Of a DNA stretch of 64,000 nt, positions 54,456 through 63,708 are shown piece after piece. The position numbers were made by a program, and so were the translations under genes. The notes beneath the pieces are model-generated. The model was given only the letters and a program-made list of their open reading frames with translations, searched no databases and had not been told where the DNA came from. The number at the start of each line of letters is the position of its first letter. The first letter of the stretch is position 1. This stretch comes from Hyphomicrobiaceae bacterium. Its GTDB lineage: Bacteria > Pseudomonadota > Alphaproteobacteria > Rhizobiales > Hyphomicrobiaceae. The DNA lies in contig JAKFWF010000025.1 of the NCBI GenBank assembly GCA_021730785.1, positions 85,472 to 149,471 of the forward strand. Reading direction: 5' to 3'.

Positions 54456-56345
54456 TCATATCGTCATGCCGAAGCAGCGCCCCCAGAGCCCGACACAGGC
54501 GATGCGCCAGAGCGTGAAATCCGCTGGCCGGCGACCAGCCAAGGTGTCGTCGACGAGGGTCATCGTGCCGTCGCGGTCCAGCAATTCGGGGTAGCTGTCG
54601 AGCGTTTGCATGACGGCATTGCGCAGGGGCGCGGCCAGCGGCCCCATGAGCCACTCCTGCTCCGGCGTCGCGAAGCCGAGTTTGTCATGTCGCTGCAGCA
54701 CTTCCTGCGGCAGGACGTGGCCCATGGCGCGCCGCAGTAGCACCTTGGTTTCCGCACCGACGATTTTGTGGCGCGTACCGAGCTGGACCGCGAGTTCGAC
54801 CAGTCGATGGTCGAGGAACGGCACGCGCGCCTCGATGCCATGCGCCATGCTGTTGCGGTCTTCCCAATGCAGCAGCATCGGAACGCTGGTCGTCGTGGTC
54901 ATGCTTTCGATCAGATGCTCGAGCGCACCGCCGCGCCACGGGCCGCCACGGCTGGTGCCGAAGGGATCGGGTGAGGGTTCAATCGCTTGGAATTCCCGAC
55001 CAGCGAGCCAATCCCGACCGCCCGCGCTGCGCCCTCGGCGCCGCACCAACTCGCGCAGCGAGGAGGGCGCCAGGTAGGCGGCCGCCGCCCGCAACTGCTC
55101 CCCGGCCATGACGCCACTCACGCGTTGCCGGCCCCGCACCTGTTGCAGTGCGCTCGCCCAGCGGCCGCAGCGGAGATGGTCGGCGAGCGCCGCGCCAAAC
55201 ATCCAGTGGTAGCCAGCCAGCGGTTCATCGGCGCCCTGGCCGTCGAGCATCACCTTGACGCCGGCACGCCCGGCCTCCTCGAACACGAACCACTGGGCGA
55301 GAATGCTGGTCGAACCGAACGGTTCGTCCTGATGCCAGATCACGCGCTCGGCGGTTTCGAATACGCGTTCGGCGCCAAAGCTGACGAAGCGCGGCCGGGC
55401 GCCGGTGCGCGCTATGACCGCTTCCATATAGCGCCGCTCATTGACCCTTGCCTCGGTGAATGCCGCACTCACCGTGGTCATGGGATGGGCGGGGCCGAGC
55501 TGGCGGCTGGCTTCGCCAACGATCGTCGAACTGTCGAGACCGCCCGACAGACACGATCCCAGGTGCACATCGGACCGCAGGTGCAGCTTGATCGCATCGA
55601 CGAACAGGTCGCGATAGCGCTCCGCCGCGGTGGCGAGATCAAGCGCGAGGCTGCCGGCGCGTGGCAGCGTATACCAGCGTTCGACCGGCAACGGCATGCC
55701 GGGACGCCAGCGCCGGCAATCGATCCGCACCGCCTCGCCGCCCCGCAGCTGGCGCACGCCGGCGAACATCGTTGCGGCCGTGTGATCGAGAATGCCGTAC
55801 TTGAGAAAATCATGCACGCGCGGCAGGTTCATGCGCCGTGACACGCCAGGCAAATCATGCAGCTGCTTGATCTCGGAAGCGAACGCGATGCCACGATCGG
55901 TTTCGGCGAAGCACAGCGGCTTGATGCCGAAGCGGTCGCGCGCCACCAGCAGGATCTTGGCCTCCTCGTCCCAGAACGCGAAGGCGAACATGCCGAGCAG
56001 ACGCGGCAGTGCGGCCATGCCCCAGTGCACCAGGGCCTGCAACAGAACTTCGCTATCGCTGCGGCTGCGGAAGGTAACGCCGGCCGCCTCCAATTCATGG
56101 CGCAGTTCGACGAAGTTGTAGATTTCACCGTTGAACGTGAGCCAGTAGCGTTCCTGCGCTTCGGTCATGGGCTGCAGGCCATCCTCGCTCGTGTCGATGA
56201 TGGCGAGGCGGCGATGGCCGAGAGAGACCGGCCCGGCATGGCCGTCGAAGTCGCGCCAGCCGGCGCCATCGGGTCCGCGATGGGCGACCCGGGTCATGCG
56301 ATCCGGACCGACTTTCAGTCCGACCGAGGCCCAAATCCCGCACAT
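54456..56345 (-). CDS. asnB: Asparagine synthetase B-type amidotransferase
   Basis: A 629-residue class II glutamine amidotransferase/asparagine synthetase. Catalytic Cys2 (MCGIWAS), 'HRRLAIID', 'FNGEIYNF' and the glutamine-binding 'SDSEVLLQ' form the glutaminase half; 'SGGLDSSTI' is the ATP pyrophosphatase loop of the synthetase half. In polysaccharide loci such proteins amidate uronic acids or other carboxylates rather than make asparagine. The surrounding genes make that reading likely here. Confidence 0.9.
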   Translation of the reverse strand: MCGIWASVGLKVGPDRMTRVAHRGPDGAGWRDFDGHAGPVSLGHRRLAIIDTSEDGLQPMTEAQERYWLTFNGEIYNFVELRHELEAAGVTFRSRSDSEVLLQALVHWGMAALPRLLGMFAFAFWDEEAKILLVARDRFGIKPLCFAETDRGIAFASEIKQLHDLPGVSRRMNLPRVHDFLKYGILDHTAATMFAGVRQLRGGEAVRIDCRRWRPGMPLPVERWYTLPRAGSLALDLATAAERYRDLFVDAIKLHLRSDVHLGSCLSGGLDSSTIVGEASRQLGPAHPMTTVSAAFTEARVNERRYMEAVIARTGARPRFVSFGAERVFETAERVIWHQDEPFGSTSILAQWFVFEEAGRAGVKVMLDGQGADEPLAGYHWMFGAALADHLRCGRWASALQQVRGRQRVSGVMAGEQLRAAAAYLAPSSLRELVRRRGRSAGGRDWLAGREFQAIEPSPDPFGTSRGGPWRGGALEHLIESMTTTTSVPMLLHWEDRNSMAHGIEARVPFLDHRLVELAVQLGTRHKIVGAETKVLLRRAMGHVLPQEVLQRHDKLGFATPEQEWLMGPLAAPLRNAVMQTLDSYPELLDRDGTMTLVDDTLAGRRPADFTLWRIACVGLWGRCFGMTI

Positions 56346-56828
56346 GTTAAACCTCGACGAAAAGACCGGTGACGAAACAGACGAACCCGACGACGCACAC
56401 GGCCGGCACCAGGACGTTCGCCGAGTGGAGTTCTCCTATGGGCACAGCAGGATCCGATAGCACGTTTCGTTTCAGGAGCGACGTGGTTGTCGCCGGCATG
56501 CGCGAGCAACGCATGCCGCCGGTGTCGTCGCCTCCACCGGTGTCTCCCTTTGGGTGGCGCCACGGCCCTCAACGGGCGGCATTGTTGGCCATCGACCCGA
56601 CGAAGGCCTCACTGTGCCAGCTCCATGCCAGCTCCCGTTCGGCCGCACCGCCATGCTCACAGCGCATGTGGGCCTTGACGCCACTGGCCATGCAGCGGAT
56701 AAGCGCAACGGCTTTTGACCTGCTTTTCGAGACTTACCCGCGATTTGCGGGCGGTCACCGGCCCGGCTAATCGGCAGCATGTTCAGCCGTGATGGCGTCA
56801 GAATTTATGTGAATAGCAAGGATGCGCC
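56346..56828. other. Divergent intergenic region before the ABC exporter
   Basis: About 480 bases between the leftward asnB and the rightward exporter genes. Short frames on both strands lack ribosome sites or recognisable content. It must contain promoters for both directions, but I could not define them. Confidence 0.5.
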
Positions 56829-57641
56829 GTGGCCGACGAAACTGCAGGGAGTAAGGCGCGAAACGAAGTAGCGCTTGCTGAAATATGGAACGGGATAAGC
56901 CGCTGGGAATTCTGGCTGACCCTTGCCTGGACGGATATCCGCGGCCGTTATCGCAGAACACTGCTCGGCCCATTCTGGTCAGTGTTAAACAGCATACTTT
57001 TTATTAGTATCCTGGCCACGGTCTACTCGTTGCTCTGGCGAATCGATCTAGGGACATTCCTGCCGTTTGTGGCCGCGGGTTACTTTGTCTGGATTTTCTT
57101 TGCGAGTTGCATCGGCGAGTGCTGCTCGATCTTCCATGCCTATGGCGAGACACTGAAAACGATGCCGCTGCCGCCAATGGCAATGCTCGTGCGCGTCATC
57201 GTCCGCAATTTGATGGTGTTCTCGCACAATCTGCTCGTATTCGTCGTGATCGCGCTGTGTCTGGGGATGCCGTTGGCCTACGTGCCGCTCGCCCTGCCCG
57301 GCCTTGCATTTGTGGCCCTGACGGCTCTCGGCCTGGGCACAGCCTTGGCATTCCTATGTGCTCGCTTCCGGGATTTCGAGCAGATCGTACAAAGCCTGCT
57401 GCAAATCCTGTTTTACATTTCGCCGATCCTGTGGCTTGAGAAGTTGCTGCCCGAACATGCCACGTGGCTTGCTCAACTCAATCCCATTTATCATCTCTTG
57501 CGCAACGTCCGCGATCCGATGCTGGGATCCATTCCGCCATACAGCTCCTACTTTGCCGCAGCTGTTGTCACGGCGGCATCGCTCGCCATCGGATTGTGGG
57601 CTTACTTGCGCTTTCGCGATCGCTTGGCCTTCTGGCTATAA
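56829..57641 (+). CDS. Polysaccharide ABC exporter permease (Wzm/KpsM type)
   Basis: A 270-residue ABC-2 permease: an N-terminal amphipathic region 'WLTLAWTDIRGRYRRTLLGPFW' (in part), six hydrophobic helices and the 'FYISPILWLEKLLP' block common to Wzm/RfbA proteins. It forms the inner-membrane channel for lipid-linked O-antigen or capsule. The GTG start and a 13-base gap to the ATPase gene fit an operon. Confidence 0.9.
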   Translation: MADETAGSKARNEVALAEIWNGISRWEFWLTLAWTDIRGRYRRTLLGPFWSVLNSILFISILATVYSLLWRIDLGTFLPFVAAGYFVWIFFASCIGECCSIFHAYGETLKTMPLPPMAMLVRVIVRNLMVFSHNLLVFVVIALCLGMPLAYVPLALPGLAFVALTALGLGTALAFLCARFRDFEQIVQSLLQILFYISPILWLEKLLPEHATWLAQLNPIYHLLRNVRDPMLGSIPPYSSYFAAAVVTAASLAIGLWAYLRFRDRLAFWL

Positions 57642-57654
57642 CGGAGGCACGGCC

Positions 57655-58410
57655 ATGAGTTACATTACTGCAGACAATGTATCATTGGATTTGCCGATCA
57701 TCGGTGCAGCCCGCAGTTTCCGCAGCCATCTGCTGGTGAACAAGGTCGGTGGCTTGTTGCGGGTCGGCAGCAAAGCCGAAAACGAAATCGTCAAAGTGCA
57801 AGCCCTGAAGGATCTCACGTTTCGACTGGAACGGGGAGACCGGCTCGGCTTGATCGGCCACAATGGCGCCGGCAAGTCGACCCTACTGCGCGTGCTGGCC
57901 GGCACATATCGTCCGACCAGCGGCAGCCTCAAGATCAAGGGCAACGTCATGCCGCTGCTCAGCCTCGGCAGTGGCATGGATGGTGACTTCACCGGTTATG
58001 ACAACATCATGCTGTATGGCCTCTACTTGGGCCTCAGCCGCCAGCAGATCGCCGCACGGACGCGGGAAATTGCCGACTTCACCGAACTTGGCGACTTTTT
58101 GAGTCTCCCCATTCGAACCTATTCAGCCGGCATGTTGCTGCGCCTATCGTTCGCCGTCGCCACGTCGATGGATCCCGAGATCCTACTCGTCGACGAGATC
58201 TTCGGTGCCGGAGATGCGAGCTTTTACGTGAAGGCCAAACACCGCATGGAGACGATGCTGGAAAAGTCGAGCATACTGGTTTTGGCCACCCACTCGGTCA
58301 GCCTTATCACCGACTACTGCAACAAAACTGGCGTGATGCAAAAGGGTCAAATGGCATTTTTCGGTCCGACCGCAGAGGCAATCGAGTATTACAAGAAGCA
58401 TATCCTATAG
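57655..58410 (+). CDS. Polysaccharide ABC exporter ATP-binding protein (Wzt/KpsT type)
   Basis: A 251-residue ATPase: Walker A 'GHNGAGKST', 'LLSLGSGMDGDFTGYDNI' (the Wzt-specific block), signature 'TYSAGMLLRLSFA' and Walker B 'ILLVDEIFGAGD'. It lacks the extra C-terminal carbohydrate-binding domain seen in some Wzt proteins, so chain-length or terminus recognition would need another component. CGGAGG precedes the ATG. Confidence 0.93.
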   Translation: MSYITADNVSLDLPIIGAARSFRSHLLVNKVGGLLRVGSKAENEIVKVQALKDLTFRLERGDRLGLIGHNGAGKSTLLRVLAGTYRPTSGSLKIKGNVMPLLSLGSGMDGDFTGYDNIMLYGLYLGLSRQQIAARTREIADFTELGDFLSLPIRTYSAGMLLRLSFAVATSMDPEILLVDEIFGAGDASFYVKAKHRMETMLEKSSILVLATHSVSLITDYCNKTGVMQKGQMAFFGPTAEAIEYYKKHIL

Positions 58411-58497
58411 ACTGCTCTCACCGAACTCTCCGGGACCGCAGGCCTGATTGTCATTGACCTGCCTCATGCGGGCATCTGAAGGGGCTGGCGGTCGTGC

Positions 58498-59253
58498 TCA
58501 GACAAGCATGCCACCGTCGACGCCAATCACCTGCCCGGTCACATACGTCGAAAGATCACTGGCCAGGAACAACGCGGTGTTGGCGACATCCTGGGCAGAT
58601 CCTAGTCGACCCATCTTGATGTTCGCACGGATGCGCTCTGCCTTCTCGGCTGGAACGGCGCGGATCATGTCGGTATCGATGAAGCCCGGAGCGATGGCGT
58701 TGACGCGAATGTTCGCCGGCCCAAGCTCCTTGGCGAGTGACAGCGTAAGGCCGATTACTGCTGCCTTGCTCGCGGCATAAACCGACTGGCCCTCGTTGCC
58801 GACGCGTCCGATTATCGAACTCATATTGATGATCGAACCCGATTTCTGACGGCTCATCAGGCGCGCAGCATATTGGCAGCAGTTGATGACGCCGATGAGG
58901 TTCGTATCAACGGTGTCCTTGGTCATGTCGTTACTGCTCATGCCGATCAGCGCGTCGCGCAGAATACCTGCGTTGTTGACGACGATGTCGAGCTGCTTGT
59001 GGCCCTTGTTGATCGCGAGGAATGCCGCCTTCACGGCGTCAGTGTCGCGCACGTCGAATGCTAGCGTTTCCGCGCGGCCAGGGCCCATGACGTTGAGTTC
59101 GCTCGCGGTTGCAGCTGCAGTCGCTGAATCGCGAGCATTGACGAATACGGTGGCGCCGTGGCGAACGAAGGTTTCGGCAATGGCGCGACCTATGCCGCGG
59201 TTTGCGCCCGTGACGAGAGCAATGCGACGAGTGAGCATCGCGCTGGTAGTCAT
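58498..59253 (-). CDS. Short-chain dehydrogenase, FabG-like
   Basis: A 251-residue SDR: cofactor motif 'VTGANRGIGRAIA', 'VNNAGI', active-site 'YAASKAAVIGLTLSLAKE' and 'RVNAIAPGFIDTDM'. Sequence is close to 3-oxoacyl-ACP reductase, but with a polysaccharide locus around it a sugar or lipid precursor is equally possible. The ATG at 59253 has AAGGAG seven bases upstream, better than the longer frame to 59295. Confidence 0.88.
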   Translation of the reverse strand: MTTSAMLTRRIALVTGANRGIGRAIAETFVRHGATVFVNARDSATAAATASELNVMGPGRAETLAFDVRDTDAVKAAFLAINKGHKQLDIVVNNAGILRDALIGMSSNDMTKDTVDTNLIGVINCCQYAARLMSRQKSGSIINMSSIIGRVGNEGQSVYAASKAAVIGLTLSLAKELGPANIRVNAIAPGFIDTDMIRAVPAEKAERIRANIKMGRLGSAQDVANTALFLASDLSTYVTGQVIGVDGGMLV

Positions 59254-59325
59254 CGGCAGGCTCCTTTTCACGTCATGCTGGCCTTGAAACGGCACCGAAC
59301 TGGCATGTCATGCGACACTCCAAGA

Positions 59326-60090
59326 TCAGGCCGAATGTTCCCGATCGGACTTTCCGACCGGGACGGCGTAACTCAAGTCGCCATGCTGGCGTCGCCAGCT
59401 GTCCAGCGCCGCTGGCAGCGTCATCGAGGCCTGGCCCTCGGCATCCATGGCGCGAACGAGATCGTCGAAGAAATTGCGCGTGCCGTAGCCGCCATACCGC
59501 AGTGTCTCGACCGGCGCGCCGGCCTTGAAGGCGGGTTTTTTTTCAACATAGTAAGCATAGCTTGGCGTGTTGAGCTCGTAGTGGATCGGATGGAAATCGA
59601 ACACATGAACCCCACTGCCATTCACTGCCATCTCGATGAAGCGCGGGTCGAACACGCGGTATTCGCCGAGGGTGCCGAACTCCGGCCGATTGAAATCATT
59701 ATTGTCCATATAGAAAATCGGCATCTGCCAGACACCCCAGGGTACCAGAAAGGGTGAAATATCGGGTCGACCAAAGACGTCGACAGTACTTGCAATGGTG
59801 TAGCCCAACTTGCCGATTTTTACGCCGAGTAATTGGCTGAAAACGAGGCTATGGGCGCGCCAGCACTTGGCCTCTGGCAAATGAGCACGCCATTTGGCCA
59901 ATTCCTCGTCCCAATTGCTTCGATCGTCAAGAAAGGGATGCGGCGCGATCTCGTGGCCGGCCTCATCGGCAAGAAAATGAAACGGCTCGGTGCAAAAGAA
60001 CGTGGCGCGGCCCGGCATCCTGCACCCGGCGAGCCAGGTTCGCATGCGCGCCTCGCTCATGTGGTCGGTGTCGAAGGTCAGGCAGATCAT
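59326..60090 (-). CDS. Polysaccharide-deacetylase-like protein
   Basis: About 254 residues. The start MICLTFDTDHMSEARM shows the NodB/CE4 Asp-Asp metal motif (TFDTDH), 'GRATFFCTEPF' resembles CE4 motif 1/2, and 'HEIAPHPFLDD' supplies the metal histidines. 'VFDFHPIHYELN' is the C-terminal histidine block. Likely removes an acetyl group from a surface sugar. The longer frame to 60243 overlaps the upstream gene; the ATG at 60090 is preferred. Confidence 0.8.
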   Translation of the reverse strand: MICLTFDTDHMSEARMRTWLAGCRMPGRATFFCTEPFHFLADEAGHEIAPHPFLDDRSNWDEELAKWRAHLPEAKCWRAHSLVFSQLLGVKIGKLGYTIASTVDVFGRPDISPFLVPWGVWQMPIFYMDNNDFNRPEFGTLGEYRVFDPRFIEMAVNGSGVHVFDFHPIHYELNTPSYAYYVEKKPAFKAGAPVETLRYGGYGTRNFFDDLVRAMDAEGQASMTLPAALDSWRRQHGDLSYAVPVGKSDREHSA

Positions 60091-60118
60091 ACGAATTCTG
60101 GCCCTTGCCGACCGCAGA

Positions 60119-61012
60119 TCAAGGCAATTGGCGGGCAAAGGTTCCCGCCACGCGTGCACCCGCTGATACATCGCGCGCCACCGCAGCCCCGAGTGCGATC
60201 CACGCCTTGTCGCCGATACGAAGGGAGTTGGCAATGACCGCATTGGGGCCGACCCAGACGTCCTCGCCCAAGCGGGTTGCCCCGCCGATCGAGGCGCCGG
60301 CCACGAGCCGGCAGTTGCGGCCGATCACCGCGGCATGAGCAATATGCACGAGATGGTCGATCTTGCACCCGTCGCCGATCACCGTCGGGCCTCCAAAAAC
60401 CGCCCTGGCAATGGCAGTATTTGCGAGTATCTGCGTGTTCTCTCCGATCATCACGCCGCCCGCATGCGGCACGTAGGTGAGTGCGCCGGCAATGTAGCGC
60501 ATCTCGTAGCCCGGGCCCCCAATCGCGACGCCAGGGCCGATCCTGGCTCCCCGCCGGATGTGGGTAAACTCCTTGATGACCGCGAACGGCTCGATCTCGA
60601 CGCCCTCCTCGATCACGACGTTGCGCTCGGCGACGACGGCCATGGGATGCACCTTGGCACCCTCGGCGATCGTGGTCGGTCGATCCGTGGCATAGAATGC
60701 CGGCTCGTTTTCGCAGAAATGGAAATGCAATTTGAGAAAGGCGTCCAGCGGCTTTTCCACTACCAAGACCCCGATAGGGTCCGGGATGCTGTCTGCAAGT
60801 GCCTCCGTCGTGATGACGGCGGAAAAGTTTTCGAGGTTCTCCTCGAATTGCGCGCGAAATTTGCTGTCGTAATAGACGGTCAGCATGTTCCGTCCGTAGT
60901 TGCGGAACATGCCGAGATTGGAAAACACGCCGTCACGCGCGACGTGGCCGCCGGTCAATCTTACGATGACCCCAAGCTCAATCGTTCGATCACTTTCGAA
61001 TATCCAGTTCAT
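60119..61012 (-). CDS. LpxD-like left-handed beta-helix acyltransferase
   Basis: A 297-residue protein. Residues 1-110 form a variable lead; the remainder is hexapeptide repeats (for example 'IEEGVEIEPFAVI', 'RIGPGVAIGGPG', 'VIGDGCKIDHLVHIAHAAVIG') as in LpxD, whose catalytic histidine lies in a similar 'IDHLVHIAH'. A paralogue of LpxD within a polysaccharide locus likely N-acylates an amino sugar. The genuine lipid A lpxD is usually with lpxA/fabZ, not seen here. Overlaps the methyltransferase by four bases. Confidence 0.85.
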   Translation of the reverse strand: MNWIFESDRTIELGVIVRLTGGHVARDGVFSNLGMFRNYGRNMLTVYYDSKFRAQFEENLENFSAVITTEALADSIPDPIGVLVVEKPLDAFLKLHFHFCENEPAFYATDRPTTIAEGAKVHPMAVVAERNVVIEEGVEIEPFAVIKEFTHIRRGARIGPGVAIGGPGYEMRYIAGALTYVPHAGGVMIGENTQILANTAIARAVFGGPTVIGDGCKIDHLVHIAHAAVIGRNCRLVAGASIGGATRLGEDVWVGPNAVIANSLRIGDKAWIALGAAVARDVSAGARVAGTFARQLP

Positions 61013-61785
61013 TCGATGACCATGTAGGCCCGTGACGAGCTATAGACTGTGTGACGCAGCGCGTACTTATCGAGACCAATCACCTCTCGGAGAGCCTGCG
61101 TCTCTCCAGGGAACCCTGGAAAATTCAACTCATCAAAAACGACTATACTGCCTTTCGTCAGGTAGGGTCTGATTGCCGTCAGGCAATCCTTCGTTGGCTT
61201 GTAAAGGTCGAAATCAAAATAGGCCAATGCTATGACTGTTTCTTGATGCATTCGAAGATATTCTGGAACTGTAACAGAAGCGTCTCCCTTTATTAGTTCG
61301 TTGCTTTCGTCTGGCAATTTATTTCCTTCGCTCAAGCGAGTCCGCAGCAGCTGCTCTAAAAATTTCTCATAACCTTCTGTTACAGCATACGCGCCGACCT
61401 CAACATAATCCTCACTTCCATCTTCTTTAGCGACTGAAGGAAAACCCTGAAAAGTGTCAAATCCAATTACCCGACGATTGAAATTGTAAGGCTCATAGAT
61501 CGCCCGGAAGGCTGAAAATAGAGATTGATTGCACCCCCACCTGACGCCGAATTCCATGATCGAACCGTGAACCGGAAGCATCATGCGATACATCTCGTGA
61601 ACAAAAAGAAGCCTAGCGAACTCTTTGTTGGGAAGAAAAAGAGGCAGGTTCGATAAAAGTTCCTGAGGTGGAATCGGCGCACGTTTCATCATATCGATGA
61701 GGCCTTCGCGGCGCCCCATTTCAGCGTCCGACCGATCCAAGTATACTTTGGTGCTCAGCTCAGCAGCAGGCGATTTCGTTGGCAT
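61009..61785 (-). CDS. TylF/macrocin O-methyltransferase-like protein
   Basis: A 258-residue SAM-dependent methyltransferase of the TylF group: 'SIMEFGVRWGCNQSLFSAFR' (SAM pocket), 'VIGFDTFQGFPSV', 'LAYFDFDLYKPTKDCL' and 'GSIVVFDELNFPGFPGE'. TylF-type enzymes O-methylate sugars. Noticeably richer in A/T than the upstream core genes. Confidence 0.88.
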   Translation of the reverse strand: MPTKSPAAELSTKVYLDRSDAEMGRREGLIDMMKRAPIPPQELLSNLPLFLPNKEFARLLFVHEMYRMMLPVHGSIMEFGVRWGCNQSLFSAFRAIYEPYNFNRRVIGFDTFQGFPSVAKEDGSEDYVEVGAYAVTEGYEKFLEQLLRTRLSEGNKLPDESNELIKGDASVTVPEYLRMHQETVIALAYFDFDLYKPTKDCLTAIRPYLTKGSIVVFDELNFPGFPGETQALREVIGLDKYALRHTVYSSSRAYMVIE

Positions 61786-61840
61786 GAGATTTTCCTATTA
61801 GTTTTCAGTCGCATTTAGTTCAGATACGCGCTTTTGGGCG

Positions 61841-63475
61841 CTATTGACTTGCAGGCTTTAACAAAGTCAACTGCTTGCGGCGCTCCAATGCGCCTCGTAT
61901 TTCTTGAGACGCAATTTTATAGAATACTTCATTGGAGTAGTATTTTTTATACCAATAACGGCCGGTTGCGATCACACGCTCAGCGTACTCCTTATCTGAT
62001 TGCAATTTAACCATCGCCCCACAGATCTCATCGACGTTACTTACGTTGATAATTGGAGGCATCTCATCATAACACCACTCAAGGCAGCTTTCACTGAAGT
62101 TTGCGATGACTGGAACACCTGCCAACATTGCTTTCGGTGGAATACCCCCGAAAGCAAGTGGCTTTCTGTGAAACTGATCTACGATCACATCTGAGGCCAT
62201 AAGATACCTGGCAAACGAACGATGTGGTTGGGTCTTCATCCACATAACTCGGCTAGAGATTCCGAGCTCTGCGATCAATTTCTTCGATTTATCGACTGTT
62301 TGGCCGGCTTCGACAGCAATCAGAACTGCGCGTACTTTGTGTTCGCTAACGAGTTGTGCGAACGCCCTTATTGTCAGATCATTACCCTTCTCCCAGTTTG
62401 GATCGCGCTCATCGACCACCCAATGATGTCGGCTCGGATGAAAAACAATGAAATCTACATTGCGCTGCTCCTTGATGAGTTCCCGCAACTGCATTGCTGT
62501 AGCGCGCTGCTCTTCATAAAACTGCTCTTGCGTTGGGTGGGGGATAAATTTGTAATTTACCAATCCTAGCTTCTTCGCAGAGGATCGCACATCGCTGTTT
62601 GTAATCAATACTGCATCAGCCTCTTTATATGTTGCAGCGGTCAGTCGACCTTGAATCGTATTTTCGAATGGCAATCGACGAATGGTGCCGTGCTCAAAGG
62701 CAATATAAGGTTTGCTTAACAACAATGGCCAGACTCCGTCTGTGGAGTATCCAATTATGATGTCGTAATGACTAAAAAGACGTTTTAATAAAGGCACTTC
62801 GGATTCTTTCCAAAGAATATACTCAAAATCGGTTGGTGTTGCGCGGCGCTCTGCCATTTCACCAAATTGATCTCGTTTAATTTGTGTAGATATAAGTTTA
62901 GCTCTCGGCAATTTTTCGGCGAGTGTCGCAACGGATTGCGCGGGTCGCAGACTTGCAATTCCAGGGATTTTAAAACCCATGAGCTTATTGCGAGTCATAT
63001 CTTCATCTTTTCTACTCAGAAATTTTGCGATCGCAATTGAATACACTCGTGCCAGCACATGTATCGGATACCCGAAGTCAAATGGACGCTTTCTCATCGT
63101 GTGAGCACGTGCACCAATAGACATCATCTTCCAGAGTATTTTTGCTTTGAAGTGTTCGCCCTTGCGGCGAGCTATCAGATAGCTCATGGCTATATGTCGA
63201 GGCCCTTGTGCAAACCATGCTGGTCGTGAGAAACCGTGCAAGTTGACTTTGTGCCACGAAGGAAAAAAATCGTTGCCCCAATCCCCCTCTATTTCAGCGC
63301 TTTCCCACTCCGCCGAACCACCAATATGGTAATAGTCAGCTACCAATACGTCGCAGTCGAAGCCGCCAGCGTTCAAGATCGACGCAGCCATGTATGCGTT
63401 ATTTGCGATGTTGCCAATATGCAAAACTTTCAGTCGTTGCGATGCATCGGGTCTAGATGTTGCACGTTGCTGCAT
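61841..63475 (-). CDS. Glycosyltransferase family protein (GT-B type)
   Basis: About 544 residues with a GT-B layout: N-terminal 'VLHIGNIANNAYMAASILN', a mid-region 'DIIIGYSTDGVWPLLLSKPYIAFEHGTIR', and a C-terminal GT4-like half with 'IVFHPSRHHWV', 'DVIVDQFH' and 'MLAGVPVIANFSESC'. Probably adds a sugar to the surface polysaccharide. The sequence is AT-rich, with many AAA/AAT/ATT codons compared with neighbours. The ATG at 63475 is used; a GTG lies three codons upstream. Confidence 0.82.
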   Translation of the reverse strand: MQQRATSRPDASQRLKVLHIGNIANNAYMAASILNAGGFDCDVLVADYYHIGGSAEWESAEIEGDWGNDFFPSWHKVNLHGFSRPAWFAQGPRHIAMSYLIARRKGEHFKAKILWKMMSIGARAHTMRKRPFDFGYPIHVLARVYSIAIAKFLSRKDEDMTRNKLMGFKIPGIASLRPAQSVATLAEKLPRAKLISTQIKRDQFGEMAERRATPTDFEYILWKESEVPLLKRLFSHYDIIIGYSTDGVWPLLLSKPYIAFEHGTIRRLPFENTIQGRLTAATYKEADAVLITNSDVRSSAKKLGLVNYKFIPHPTQEQFYEEQRATAMQLRELIKEQRNVDFIVFHPSRHHWVVDERDPNWEKGNDLTIRAFAQLVSEHKVRAVLIAVEAGQTVDKSKKLIAELGISSRVMWMKTQPHRSFARYLMASDVIVDQFHRKPLAFGGIPPKAMLAGVPVIANFSESCLEWCYDEMPPIINVSNVDEICGAMVKLQSDKEYAERVIATGRYWYKKYYSNEVFYKIASQEIRGALERRKQLTLLKPASQ

Positions 63476-63708
63476 GTTTACCACTTGGGTCTATTTGATG
63501 ACGACAGTACGCTTTTTGGCCAGCACCCCGACGCTGTCGCACGATGCATCGTTGCGCAACTGCCTAGGATCCAAGTGTTATGCCATCTCGCATGTCGGAC
63601 GCAAGCAACTATCCCAACGTCACACCTGCCAGTATGCCAAAATGAGGATCTCAACCCGTGTCGCAAGTTGCCTCCTGGCTCTCTGGGCCGGCAGGCAGGA
63701 GCCGTCCG

